Of a stretch of 35,162 nucleotides of DNA, positions 15,296 through 23,769 are shown piece after piece. The notes under the pieces are model-generated. The model was not told the origin of the DNA. It made no database searches and worked only from the letters and a program-made list of their open reading frames with translations. A program made the position numbers and the translations under genes. The DNA is from Mesorhizobium sp. M7A.T.Ca.US.000.02.2.1 (lineage in GTDB: Bacteria; Pseudomonadota; Alphaproteobacteria; Rhizobiales; Rhizobiaceae): the NCBI RefSeq assembly GCF_003996995.1, contig NZ_RZTT01000010.1:1-35162 (forward strand). Reading direction: 5' to 3'. Each line of letters opens with the position of its first letter. Position 1 is the first letter of the stretch.

Positions 15296-16708
15296 TCACG
15301 CCGAAACCGCAACAGCACCCTGGTTTTCGGCTCTGTGTTCGACCCAGACATGGACCGGTTCATCCCGACCGCGGATGCTCACCGGTCCATGATCGCGCGC
15401 ATTCAACTGTGTCGTGGGCGATTCCGCCTTCGCGGCTTCTATCAGTCGTGACCCAAAGCAAATGTTTGCCTGAAGTTCACGGCAAAGCGCCTGCAAACGG
15501 CTGGCGACGTTGACGGTGTCGCCCACCACCGCGAAGGAAAGATTGCGCTCGCTGCCGACCGCACCGATGACGACTGCGCCATATTGTGCACCGATCCGAA
15601 CGTCCAGCGACGGGTATCCCCTGGACACCCGCTGCACATTCCAGTCTTCGAGAGCGGCGATCATCGCTTCAGCGCACTGGATGGCTCGGGTTGCGTCGTT
15701 ATGGCTGGCTTGCGGAACCCCAAATGTGGCCATGATGCAATCGCCGATATAGTTGTCGACGGTGCCATGGTGGTCGAAAACGACCTGCTCCATGCGACGG
15801 TGGAACTGACGCAGGAGTTCGAACACTGCTTCGGCCGGATGATCCTCGGAATAGTGTGTGAAGCCGACGATGTCGGCGAACAGTACCGCGATATCCTGCC
15901 GGCGGACCGGTCCGAAGGGCTCGTCATCCGCGGCGAGTTGGTCGACGACATTTGGCGAAAAATGCCGGGCGAGATTGGCGCGGGCGCGCTCTGCCTTGAC
16001 ATAGTCTTCCGACAGATGTCGAGAACGAGAGACGACCAACGCCATGATCGCGCCGATAATCAGCACAACCAACACGTTGGTCGCCTGCGCGAATGTGTCG
16101 ACGAAATTGGGATTGAGATAGAGGTTCAGTCGCTCTGTCGTCGGCAGCGAATAGAGGTTCGTCGCCGGAAGGACGGTTCCCGCATGAAGAATCACCCATC
16201 CCACCCCGATCGTCCACGTCAAGGCTGCGAGCGCTCCGAGATAGAGCGCCAATCGGGTCGAAAGGGTCAGCGCGCCAAGGCACACGAAAATCAACAGGAA
16301 TTTGAAGCTGCCTTCGCGCAGTTGCATCGCGGCCGGCGCGACCTCCAGGGAAAACGGGTTGGGCGTTACCAGCAGAACGGTCAACAGAACGATGTCCAGC
16401 GTGCCTACGAGATAACCGATCCACCATGGCGCGTTGCGACGGCGCGCAAAGCGAAACTGGATCAGGCCGACGAGCTGGAACAACATGAGGCCCGCCAGCA
16501 CGAAGAGCAGAGAGGCATCCCAGCGGCTGATTAATGAAAAGAAGCAGGAGATCACGGCGAGCGATGCCGTACGCGCCCAGAACTGCAATGCAGCACCTTG
16601 GCGTTCTGCGCGCTCTCGCAAATTTCTCAGCCGTGAATAGCGGCGAAGTTCAAGTGTTGGCGCGGTCGGCATAGGATCACTTCGATTTCGCGGGAACGTG
16701 TCACGCAT
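15296..16708 (-). CDS. Membrane-bound class III adenylate/guanylate cyclase
   Basis: A 470-residue protein. Residues about 45-230 contain six hydrophobic helices with no sensor domain that I recognise; a short linker (HLSEDYVKAERARANLARHFSP-type, about 231-252) leads to the cyclase domain at about 268-445. Metal-binding aspartates are D279 (LFADIVGFT) and D323 (YIGDCIMATFG); transition-state residues N400 and R404 (DTVNVASRL) are present. The lysine normally four residues before the second Asp is N319, and the usual Asp/Thr seven before the Asn is A393, so purine selection is not canonical. The ATG at 16708 is used; MPTAPTLEL at 16672 is also possible. It is convergent with the YiiX-like gene. 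Confidence 0.9.
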   Translation of the reverse strand: MRDTFPRNRSDPMPTAPTLELRRYSRLRNLRERAERQGAALQFWARTASLAVISCFFSLISRWDASLLFVLAGLMLFQLVGLIQFRFARRRNAPWWIGYLVGTLDIVLLTVLLVTPNPFSLEVAPAAMQLREGSFKFLLIFVCLGALTLSTRLALYLGALAALTWTIGVGWVILHAGTVLPATNLYSLPTTERLNLYLNPNFVDTFAQATNVLVVLIIGAIMALVVSRSRHLSEDYVKAERARANLARHFSPNVVDQLAADDEPFGPVRRQDIAVLFADIVGFTHYSEDHPAEAVFELLRQFHRRMEQVVFDHHGTVDNYIGDCIMATFGVPQASHNDATRAIQCAEAMIAALEDWNVQRVSRGYPSLDVRIGAQYGAVVIGAVGSERNLSFAVVGDTVNVASRLQALCRELQANICFGSRLIEAAKAESPTTQLNARDHGPVSIRGRDEPVHVWVEHRAENQGAVAVSA

Positions 16709-17011
16709 TTGGCAAACCCGCCTTCTACTGGCAAATCAGTGCGCGAACTCTACCATGATTGCGGTTTCATTTTTGAAACGCGGCTGCAAAGAGTAAAATG
16801 TCCGGACAAAGGACCACGGTGAAAGCTGAAGCAGGATAGGCGGAGGCTTCCCTGTTCAGGTCACGAAGATTGGTGGCATTCGACGCCGCCGCGAAGCGAC
16901 TTTCCTTGCATCTGGGACTAAAGTGGGCCCGCTCGCCTAAAGCGTGCTCCCCGCTTGCTTGAGATCAAAAAGTTGACGTTCAAGCGGCCGCCGGCCGGCA
17001 AATCCCGGCCC
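16709..17011. other. Intergenic region, no gene recognised
   Basis: About 300 bases between the cyclase start and the SulP stop, both on the minus strand. I see no coding region, strong hairpin or known repeat. It should contain the cyclase promoter; the AT-richer segment around 16760-16800 is the likeliest place. Confidence 0.5.
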
Positions 17012-18769
17012 CTACCCCGCCTCGATCTTGCCTTTCAGCTGCGCCCGCGCCTCCTCGATCGACGCGGCATAGGTCACCAGCGGGCGCTTCACGCCGTGGT
17101 TGATCAGCATGCGCCGGATCTGCGGCGAGGCACCTGATATGATGAAGCGGACGCCGGCGCGCCTGGCCTTGTGGGCGGCGCCCTCGATGACGTTGGCCGC
17201 CGTCGAATCGAAGAACGGTACGGCCGAGCAATCGAGGATGAAATTCCTGCGCTGGTCGGCGATGCGGTCGAGTACGGTGCCTACGGTCGATGCCGCGCCG
17301 AAGAAGAAGGCGCCCGAGATGCGGTAGACCACGGTATCGGCGTCGGTCGCCTCGCTGGCATCGTAGGCGTTGGCGCTGTCGGCGACATCCTCCTGCACCA
17401 GCGGCTGATCGGCCTCTACCGCAATCGACTTGGCCATGCGGTCGATGAACAGGATCGAGCCCAGCACAAAGCCGACGACGATGCCTTCGGTGAGATCGCG
17501 GAAGATGACGAGCAGAAAGGTCGCCATCAGCACCAGCGCATCGCCGCGCGAGGCACGCAGCAAGGTGGCGAAGGCCTGCTTCTCGAACATGTTCCAGCAC
17601 ACGACCGCCAGCACGCCAGCCAGGGCGGCGAGCGGGATGTAGCTGGCGAGCGGCGCCGCCACCAGCATCAAAGCGAGCAGGATGGCGGCGTGGACAATGC
17701 CGGAAACCGGTCCGTGGGCGCCGGCCCGCACATTGGTCGCGGTGCGGGCGATGGTGCCGGTGGCGCAGATGCCGCCGAACAGGGCGGACGCGATGTTGGC
17801 GAAGCCTTGCGCCACCAGTTCGCAATTGGAACGATGCCGCCGGCCCGTCATCCCGTCGGCGACCACCGCCGACAGCAGCGATTCGATCGCGCCGAGCAGG
17901 GCAAAGGCAATGGCATCCGGCAGCACGTCAATCATCCTGCCCAGGCTGACCGGCGGCAAGGCAGGCATTTGCAGGCTACGCGGGATGCCGCCAAAGCGAG
18001 TGCCGATCGTCTCCGCCGGCAGCGACAGAAGCGCCACGACCAGCGATGCCAGCCCGATGGCGATGAGCATGGCAGGCCATGTCGGCCGCCAGCGCTTCAG
18101 GCCGGCGATGGTGAAGATGGTCAACACCGCCACGAAGGTCGCCGCAAGATTGATGGTGCCGGCCGCCTCACCGACCGCGATCAACTTCGGCACCAGCGGT
18201 CCCGGCTCCCTGGCTGCAAGCTTCAGCCCGAACAGTTCGACGATCTGTCCCGAAAAGATGATGACGGCGATGCCGGCGGTGAAGCCGACTGTCACCGGAT
18301 AGGGAATGAACTTGATGTAGGTGCCGAGGCGGAGATAGCCGATGGCGAGCAGGAAGACCCCTGCCATCATCGTTGCCAACAGCAGTCCATCGACGCCGAC
18401 CCGGGCAACCGTAGCTGCCACCAGCACGATGAAGGCGCCGGCCGGACCACCGATCTGGAAGCGGCTGCCGCCGAGCGCCGAAATGATGAAGCCGCCGACG
18501 ATCGAGGTGTAGAGGCCGCGCTCGGGCGTCACGCCCGAGGCGATGGCGATCGCCATCGACAAGGGCAGCGCGACGATGGCGACCGTCAGCCCGGCAATGG
18601 CGTCCGCCTTGAAGTCGGCGAACGTGTAGCCCTCGCGCCAGACCGTCACCAGCTTCGGCGTGAACATTTCGGAAAATGTCGGCTTTGCCGACCCGTGGGC
18701 CGACCCGTGGCCCAACCGGTGGGCCGACTTATCGACCGGTTGATGCACTGCCCGCTGCGTCTGATCCAT
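17012..18769 (-). CDS. SulP family inorganic anion transporter with STAS domain
   Basis: A 585-residue SLC26/SulP permease. After a 40-residue cytoplasmic extension comes the membrane domain with the conserved DAIAGLTVAIVALPLSMAIA and GLYTSIVGGFIISALGGSRF segments and about 12-14 helices. The C-terminal STAS domain starts near residue 465 (TVVYRISGAFFFGAA) and includes FILDCSAVPFFDSTAANVIEG with the STAS DSTA loop. Substrate may be sulfate, bicarbonate or another anion; sequence alone does not decide. The DNA for the N-terminal extension has short imperfect direct repeats (CGACCCGTGG type, 18691-18720). The XRE gene upstream ends 70 bases before the start, so they may form an operon. Confidence 0.93.
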   Translation of the reverse strand: MDQTQRAVHQPVDKSAHRLGHGSAHGSAKPTFSEMFTPKLVTVWREGYTFADFKADAIAGLTVAIVALPLSMAIAIASGVTPERGLYTSIVGGFIISALGGSRFQIGGPAGAFIVLVAATVARVGVDGLLLATMMAGVFLLAIGYLRLGTYIKFIPYPVTVGFTAGIAVIIFSGQIVELFGLKLAAREPGPLVPKLIAVGEAAGTINLAATFVAVLTIFTIAGLKRWRPTWPAMLIAIGLASLVVALLSLPAETIGTRFGGIPRSLQMPALPPVSLGRMIDVLPDAIAFALLGAIESLLSAVVADGMTGRRHRSNCELVAQGFANIASALFGGICATGTIARTATNVRAGAHGPVSGIVHAAILLALMLVAAPLASYIPLAALAGVLAVVCWNMFEKQAFATLLRASRGDALVLMATFLLVIFRDLTEGIVVGFVLGSILFIDRMAKSIAVEADQPLVQEDVADSANAYDASEATDADTVVYRISGAFFFGAASTVGTVLDRIADQRRNFILDCSAVPFFDSTAANVIEGAAHKARRAGVRFIISGASPQIRRMLINHGVKRPLVTYAASIEEARAQLKGKIEAG

Positions 18770-18838
18770 GGACTGCCTTTCGCACCCTGAAAGGCGGCGG
18801 GATCGTCGGCAGGGCTGTCGGCGGTCGCCGTCGCGACT

Positions 18839-19117
18839 TTATGCCGGCTCAGCCTTGGGATCCCGCGGCACGGCAGGCTTGAGGCGCACGCCCCGGCCGC
18901 CGCGCTCGCTGGTCTGGTTCTCGCCGATCAACTCCACCCCGGCCTCGTCGAGAGCCTGGATGACCTTCATCAGCGTGTCGACCACGCCCCTGACCACGCC
19001 ATCGCTCGCCTCCATGCGCTGGATGGTTGGAAGCGAAACGCCGGCGCGCTCGGCGAGCGTCTTCTGATCGATGCCGGCCAGCGCCCTCGCGGCGCGCATC
19101 TGCGCGGCAGTGATCAT
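18839..19117 (-). CDS. XRE-family helix-turn-helix regulator
   Basis: A 92-residue DNA-binding protein, MITAAQMRAARALAG onwards, with an XRE/Cro-type helix-turn-helix at about residues 4-56 (DQKTLAERAGVSLPTIQRME). The C-terminal tail GVELIGENQTSERGGRGVRL is typical of small rhizobial XRE regulators. I prefer the ATG at 19117, preceded by ACGGGGA; an in-frame ATG at 19180 would add 21 residues without family support. It sits directly upstream of the SulP gene on the same strand, so it may control that transporter; this is context-based inference. Confidence 0.88.
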   Translation of the reverse strand: MITAAQMRAARALAGIDQKTLAERAGVSLPTIQRMEASDGVVRGVVDTLMKVIQALDEAGVELIGENQTSERGGRGVRLKPAVPRDPKAEPA

Positions 19118-19256
19118 CGGCCGGAATCCCCGTCTGAGTCCGCAGGAATAAGGTATAATATCGTCATTGTGATGTTTCAAGCATTAGTATGAAGGCCTAA
19201 GGCGTAAGGCACGGCGTATTGACTGACCATTTTTTCAGATACTTTCCTGGGCTGAT

Positions 19257-19976
19257 CTAGTCTCCAGCCTCGTCGTCGCCGTTTGGATGCTGCCCGCGCC
19301 ATCGCTGCCACGCCCGGGCAGCGAGCCAGCACAGCATCGCCCAGACGAAGCCCGCGCACCAGCCGGCAAGCACATCCGATGGCCAGTGGACGCCAAGATA
19401 GATGCGGCTGATGCCGACCAGCAGCGTTGTCAGCACCGCCAGCGACAGCACATAGATCTTCGTCGTTCGACCGGGCAGGAAGCGTGCCGCGAGCGCGCCG
19501 AGCGTCAGATAGGTCACGGCCGACAGCATGGCGTGGCCGCTCGGAAAAGACAGCGTCGTTTCGTTGACGAGATGCGAGACGAGTTCGGGGCGCGGCCGGT
19601 CGATGCCGGCTTTCAGCAGGCTCGACAGCACCTGACCGCCGGCCACCGCCACGAAGATGAAAAGGGCGGTCGCGGTCCTGCGGATAAGCAGGAGATAGAC
19701 GATGACCGCCGTCACGATCAGCACCAGCACGCTGCCGCTGCCGAGGCTTGTGATGTCGCGCATCGCCCCTTGCAGCCACAGCGGGCCGATCGGGCTGTCA
19801 GGGCGCCCCGCCTGGCGGAAGGCGAGCAGGATTTCGGTGTCGAAGGCGTGCGGCGTGGTGGCGCGCGCAATCTCCATCAGCTCCTCGAATCCCCACAGGC
19901 CGGCGGCGATGACCAGGCCGGCCAGCAGCACCGGGAATTCGACCCGGTTGAGCAAAGCGTTCGCGGCGTTCTTCAT
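19257..19976 (-). CDS. PAP2-family membrane phosphatase
   Basis: A 239-residue integral membrane phosphatase of the PAP2/LpxE-PgpB group, with about five or six hydrophobic helices. The three catalytic motifs are present: KAGIDRPRP (motif 1), PSGHAM (motif 2) and SRIYLGVHWPSDV (motif 3, with the nucleophilic histidine). Likely substrates are phosphatidic acid, undecaprenyl diphosphate or a lipid phosphate; the active site should face the periplasm. The ATG at 19976 is chosen because it begins the recognisable protein; the same frame stays open much further upstream but that part is antisense to the histidine kinase. The SMR-like gene ends 14 bases upstream, so they are probably one operon. 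Confidence 0.92.
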   Translation of the reverse strand: MKNAANALLNRVEFPVLLAGLVIAAGLWGFEELMEIARATTPHAFDTEILLAFRQAGRPDSPIGPLWLQGAMRDITSLGSGSVLVLIVTAVIVYLLLIRRTATALFIFVAVAGGQVLSSLLKAGIDRPRPELVSHLVNETTLSFPSGHAMLSAVTYLTLGALAARFLPGRTTKIYVLSLAVLTTLLVGISRIYLGVHWPSDVLAGWCAGFVWAMLCWLAARAWQRWRGQHPNGDDEAGD

Positions 19977-19990
19977 CGGCAAGTCGCCCG

Positions 19991-20332
19991 TTACAGCCGA
20001 CCTTGCAGATAGGGTCCCAGCGTGATCAGCGCCACCGCTGCGATCGCCAGCATGATGCCGGTCGCCTGTAGCGCATTGACGCGCTCGCCGAAGAAGACCA
20101 GCGCCACGACGTTCACGGAGACCAGCTGGATGACGGCGGAAAGGCTGAACGACACCGACATGCCGAATTCGCGGATCAGCCGCAGCATGATCAGATTGCC
20201 CAGCGAATAGAGCGCCAGCGTCAGCGCTATCTTGCCAAGGCTCGGCGCAAGGCCCCATTGCTTGGCGGCTGTCGCCGCCAGCAGGAAAATGACCGTCGAA
20301 AAGCCGAGCTGCAGCAATCCCGAAAAACTCAA
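19991..20332 (-). CDS. Small four-helix EamA/SMR-like transporter
   Basis: A roughly 113-residue membrane protein with four hydrophobic helices, ending in the EamA/SMR-like VVALVFFGERVNALQATGIMLAIAAV-type segment (key part: FFGERVNALQATG). This size equals a small multidrug-resistance or ArnE/F-like subunit. I propose a TTG start at 20332: it is preceded by GAGAGGGGGCG and gives the expected length, whereas an upstream ATG at 20443 adds 37 residues of polar sequence unlike a membrane protein. It is followed by the PAP2 phosphatase after 14 bases, so a shared role in lipid-linked substrate transport is conceivable, in the manner of undecaprenyl-lipid flippases; that is inference. Confidence 0.78.
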   Translation of the reverse strand: MSFSGLLQLGFSTVIFLLAATAAKQWGLAPSLGKIALTLALYSLGNLIMLRLIREFGMSVSFSLSAVIQLVSVNVVALVFFGERVNALQATGIMLAIAAVALITLGPYLQGRL

Positions 20333-20504
20333 CGTTTCGCCCCCTCTCGAAGCGGCTCCCGCCGCATGCGTCGCGGACGTTGTTTCCCAAGCGCGCCGGG
20401 ACGTCAAGCGACCTCGACCAAACGAAGCCCTTGGCAATGGCAAGCCGGAAGCTCAAAGTACTAACATCGCCCAATCTGTCGGTTCGAAGGGCGGTCAGGG
20501 GCTC

Positions 20505-21899
20505 ATGATTCGCAGTTTTCAAAACCTGATGCGGCGCTGGAGCGAGCTTTCCCTTGCCCTGCAATTCGTCGTTGCCGGCGGCTTTGGCCTGCTGGCCGTC
20601 ATGTTGGTGGTCGGCACCTGGGTGACGGCGCAGATCCGGGACGGCGTCATCCGCAATTCGGCCGCCACGACGGCGCTCTATGTCGATAGCGTGATTGCGC
20701 CGCTGCTTCCCGACTTGCGCAAGGACCAGGAGCTCAGCGAGTCCGTCAAGCAGGCGCTGGACGAGACGCTTGGCCAGGGTGCGCTCGGCAAGCGCCTCGA
20801 ATCGTTCGTGCTCTGGCGCCGCGACGGCACGGTTCTCTACGCCAAGGAGGCGTCCCTGATCGGCCGCCGCTTCGGTCCGAGCGACAATCTGCGTTCCGCC
20901 TTCGAAGGCAATGTCGTCGCTGAATTCAATACATTCGATGATGATGAACGCGAGGAGAAGGCTACCGGCTTGCCATTGCTGGAGATCTACAATCCCGTGC
21001 GCGAGCCCTGGTCGGGCGAGGTGGTGGCGGTCACCGAGTTTTATGAGATCGCCGACGATTTCCAGGCCACCCTGGCGTCCGCCCTGTGGTCGAGCTGGCT
21101 GATCGTGGCCGGCGCGACGCTCGCGGCATTCCTGCTCCTGTCGGGCATCGTCCTGCGCGGCAGCCGCACCATCGACGATCAGCGTGGGGCACTGCGCCGC
21201 CAGGTCTCGGAGCTGCAGGGTCTGGTGGCGCAAAACAGTGCTTTGCGACTGCGCGTGCAACGGGCGTCCCGCCGCGCCACCGCGCTCAACGAAAGATATC
21301 TGCGCCGGATCGGCGCCGACCTCCATGACGGCCCGGCCCAACTCGTGGCACTGGCGGCGCTGCGCATGGACAGCCCGATTTTTTCCAGCGATGGCCATTC
21401 GAGCGTAAGCCGTTCGACCGAGGTCGCAATGATCCGCAAGACACTGGAGGACGCGATGCGCGAAATACGCGGCATCTGCACCGGCCTTGTTTTGCCGCAG
21501 ATCGAGACGGCTGCCGCAACCGACATTCTGCGGCTGGCGGTCAAGGAACACGAGCAGAGGACGGGAACGTCGGTGACGCTGACGCTGACCGGACAGTTGC
21601 CAGAGCCCGGCGCCTCCGAGAAGATCAGCATATATCGTTTCGTCCAGGAAGGGCTGAACAACGCCTATCGCCATGGGTTGGGCAAGGATCAGGCGGTGAG
21701 TGCGGGGATGAAAGGTGGCCGGCTTTTTGTCGAAGTGTCGGACGGCGGGCCCGGCTTCGATCCGGCGGCACGGGTCGAGGGTCTCGGCCTCGCCGGCCTC
21801 AGGGAGCGGGTCGAAAGCATTGGCGGACAGTTCGAAACCTTGACCGGGCCGCAAGGTACGCGTTTGGTGATCCGCCTATCGGTCGAGGAGCAAGCATGA
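20505..21899 (+). CDS. Sensor histidine kinase, NarL/DesK type
   Basis: A 464-residue membrane kinase. TM1 is at about residues 17-41, a periplasmic sensor region of about 150 residues follows, and TM2 is at about 194-218. A coiled-coil stretch (RRQVSELQGLVAQNSALRLRV) leads to the HisKA_3 phosphoacceptor H274 in ADLHDGPAQ. The ATPase domain has FVQEGLNNAYRHG (about 378-390), DGGPGFD (about 412-418) and GLGLAGLRERVESIGG. I chose ATG 20505; the frame is open further upstream but without family sequence. Its stop overlaps the response regulator start by four bases. The signal is unknown. It is divergent from the SMR/PAP2 operon, a possible target. Confidence 0.92.
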   Translation: MIRSFQNLMRRWSELSLALQFVVAGGFGLLAVMLVVGTWVTAQIRDGVIRNSAATTALYVDSVIAPLLPDLRKDQELSESVKQALDETLGQGALGKRLESFVLWRRDGTVLYAKEASLIGRRFGPSDNLRSAFEGNVVAEFNTFDDDEREEKATGLPLLEIYNPVREPWSGEVVAVTEFYEIADDFQATLASALWSSWLIVAGATLAAFLLLSGIVLRGSRTIDDQRGALRRQVSELQGLVAQNSALRLRVQRASRRATALNERYLRRIGADLHDGPAQLVALAALRMDSPIFSSDGHSSVSRSTEVAMIRKTLEDAMREIRGICTGLVLPQIETAAATDILRLAVKEHEQRTGTSVTLTLTGQLPEPGASEKISIYRFVQEGLNNAYRHGLGKDQAVSAGMKGGRLFVEVSDGGPGFDPAARVEGLGLAGLRERVESIGGQFETLTGPQGTRLVIRLSVEEQA

Positions 21900-22555
21900 C
21901 TGGGACCATTCGCATCGCCATTGTCGACGATCACCCCCTCTTTCGCGAAGGTGTGACGCGCAGCCTGTCGGAGATCGGAGGCTTCGAGATGGTTGGCGAG
22001 GGCGCCACGGCGCAGGATGCCGAACGCCTCGCCACGACGGTGCGGCCCGACATCTTGCTGCTCGATATCTCCATGCCGGGCGGCGGGCTGACCGCCGTCG
22101 CAAGCATCCTGGCCAGCCATCCGGCCCAGAAGATCGTCATGCTGACCGTTTCGGAGGCCAACGCCGATGTGACAAAGGCGCTGAACGCAGGGGTGAATGG
22201 CTATGTCCTCAAAGGCGTCGGGTCGCGCGGGCTCGCCGACATCCTGCGCAATGTTGCAGCCGGCGAAAGCTATCTGTCGCCGACGCTGTCGGCCCGGCTG
22301 CTTTCGGATCTCCAGTCCCAGCAGCCGACCGACGGCATTGCGGAACGGCTGCGGCAGCTCACCGATCGGCAGACGGAAATCCTGCGGCTGGTGGCGGAGG
22401 GGCTGAGCAACAAGGAAGTCGCCTTGCGGCTTGAGCTGCAGGAGAAGACCGTCAAGCATCACATGACCGGGGTGCTGTCGAAGCTCAATGTGCGAAACCG
22501 CACCGAAGCGGCCTTGATGATGCGTGAGTTGCGCGACCGCGACAGGCCTTCCTAG
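21896..22555 (+). CDS. LuxR/NarL-family response regulator
   Basis: A 219-residue two-domain regulator: a receiver domain with acidic pocket D11-D12 and phosphoacceptor D57 (LLLDIS), conserved T144-like threonine region VMLTVSEA and lysine in YVLKG; then a LuxR-type helix-turn-helix at about residues 150-205 (LTDRQTEILRLVAEG, NKEVALRLELQEKTVKHH). It is coupled to the histidine kinase through an ATGA-type overlap at 21896-21899, so the two make one signalling pair. A rhizobial palindromic repeat begins seven bases after the stop. Confidence 0.95.
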   Translation: MTGTIRIAIVDDHPLFREGVTRSLSEIGGFEMVGEGATAQDAERLATTVRPDILLLDISMPGGGLTAVASILASHPAQKIVMLTVSEANADVTKALNAGVNGYVLKGVGSRGLADILRNVAAGESYLSPTLSARLLSDLQSQQPTDGIAERLRQLTDRQTEILRLVAEGLSNKEVALRLELQEKTVKHHMTGVLSKLNVRNRTEAALMMRELRDRDRPS

Positions 22556-22561
22556 AGCAAC

Positions 22562-22678
22562 TAGAGCATGATGCCGAAAGGTGTGAAGCGGTTTTCGGAA
22601 GACATCATGCTCTATCTCTTTGATTTAGAGGCGGATGCGGTTTTCAGGCCGCTTCGACCTGAAATCATCCGGATTGCG
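22562..22678. repeat. Rhizobial palindromic intergenic repeat
   Basis: TAGAGCATGATG (22562-22573) pairs with CATCATGCTCTA (22603-22614) as an inverted repeat around GAAGCGGTTTTCGG. A second segment, GGATGCGGTTTTCAGG to GAAATCATCCGG (about 22633-22672), is a further imperfect dyad. I recognise this type from many Mesorhizobium and Rhizobium intergenic regions. It may act as transcript 3'-end structure for the two-component genes. Confidence 0.65.
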
Positions 22679-22772
22679 CAAAACAATAATTGAACGGTTG
22701 CGTGCCTCCGCAAGGTGCGGACCGCGCAAAGCGCGTCGCGCCTCGAGACCGGCGTGGCACCGCCAAAACGAT

Positions 22773-22803
22773 GTCACCTCCGCCGGGGGGCGGCGGAGGT
22801 GAC
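22773..22803. terminator. Strong GC hairpin, copy A (possible terminator)
   Basis: Perfect hairpin GTCACCTCCGCC / GGCGGAGGTGAC around a G-rich loop (31 bases). It lies downstream of the Gly-rich gene on the minus strand and has no U-tract, so a terminator role is uncertain. A near-identical copy lies at 23550-23579. Confidence 0.5.
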
Positions 22804-22835
22804 GTGCAAAGCTGACCGTTGCCTGTTGGCCAGCT

Positions 22836-23297
22836 TCACAAGGCCTTGAGACGATCGGCATCGGCCGGCGTGGCCTGGCGGTCGATGATCGTGCGACCGA
22901 GCGCGTCCTTCATGCTGAAACGTCCGTTCTCGAGCTTTTCCGTTATGCCGTCGGGATGCCGGACCGTGATCTTGTTGCCGGTCACGTCGACCTTGTCACC
23001 GGTCTTTGCATTGACATGGCTTCCGCTCTTACCCTGATTGGATCCCGATTTGCCGCTGTTGCCGTTATTGCCGCTGTTGCCATTCCCGCTATTCCCGCCG
23101 CTGTTCCCTCCATTGCCGCCGCCGGAATTGCCGCCGCCACCACCGCTGTTACCGCCACCCTTGGCGTATGCGCCGGCGGTGTGGATGCCGGGAACGGAGC
23201 CGTCCAGGACAATTTGGTAGGGAGCAATCGTCAACGCCAGCGCCGCTGCCGATTTGAGCGCCAGCCGGCAACAACGGGTCGTGACCGATCTGTGCAT
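22836..23297 (-). CDS. Secreted Gly/Asn/Ser-rich protein of unknown function
   Basis: A 153-residue protein that begins MHRSVTTRCCRLALKSAAALALTIAP-type: a basic n-region and hydrophobic core, so a Sec signal peptide is likely (residues about 1-46, cleavage near AYA|KGG). Then comes a low-complexity region of about 45 residues made of GGNSGG and SGN units (about 47-93), followed by a conserved-looking tail with KTGDKVDVTGNKITVRHPDG and GRFSMKDALGRTIIDRQAT. I chose ATG 23297 because GGAGATC lies upstream and the signal peptide starts there. Function is not recognised; export and a flexible linker are what sequence shows. The gene sits between two copies of the same 30-bp hairpin. Confidence 0.78.
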   Translation of the reverse strand: MHRSVTTRCCRLALKSAAALALTIAPYQIVLDGSVPGIHTAGAYAKGGGNSGGGGGNSGGGNGGNSGGNSGNGNSGNNGNSGKSGSNQGKSGSHVNAKTGDKVDVTGNKITVRHPDGITEKLENGRFSMKDALGRTIIDRQATPADADRLKAL

Positions 23298-23549
23298 TTT
23301 GATCTCCGACGACTGAGCCCGGCGCGCTCCACCCCAACGTTGCAGTGCAACAACATTGCCGAAAGACGCGGCGCCCGGAAGCGACCTCCGACCGTTGCGG
23401 TTGTCAACTAGGACCATTGCAAGCGCAAGATTGGACTAAAGTCCCAAGCGTATGCTACATTAGCTTCGCATGAACGGCGCCGCGACCGCCATCGCTAAAT
23501 GGGAGACTCGCTTTCCCTACGCCTGACGACGGCAGACGCCGAACATCAA

Positions 23550-23579
23550 GTCACCTCCGCCGGGGGCGGCGGAGGTGAC
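23550..23579. repeat. Strong GC hairpin, copy B
   Basis: GTCACCTCCGCC / GGCGGAGGTGAC around a short G-rich centre, 30 bases, differing from the copy at 22773-22803 by one G in the loop. The two bracket the Gly-rich gene, one downstream and one upstream of it. Flanking bases differ, so only the hairpin is repeated. Confidence 0.75.
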
Positions 23580-23769
23580 TTTGTCGAGCCGGCTTTGTCC
23601 GTTGATCCGTTTGCAAGACTGACGTCATGCGCCGTTGCAGGATGCGCGGCGAAACATGCCGCCGAAGGTCTCCTTCATCTCGAAAAGACGATTCCGGAGC
23701 AGTTCACAACCTTCGGAAAGGCTGAGCCAGCGCTGCGCGTACTGCCTGTCGCGTCTGAAAGGTCTCCCG

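Noticed and set aside
17171..18790. A 539-codon plus-strand frame opposite the SulP gene
   Set aside because: Low-complexity, charge-biased composition typical of a high-GC shadow frame; the SulP protein on the other strand is unmistakable.
19257..21854. A continuous 865-codon minus-strand frame across the PAP2 gene and the histidine kinase
   Set aside because: Only the last 239 codons resemble a protein (PAP2). The rest is antisense to the clear kinase gene and has no family features.
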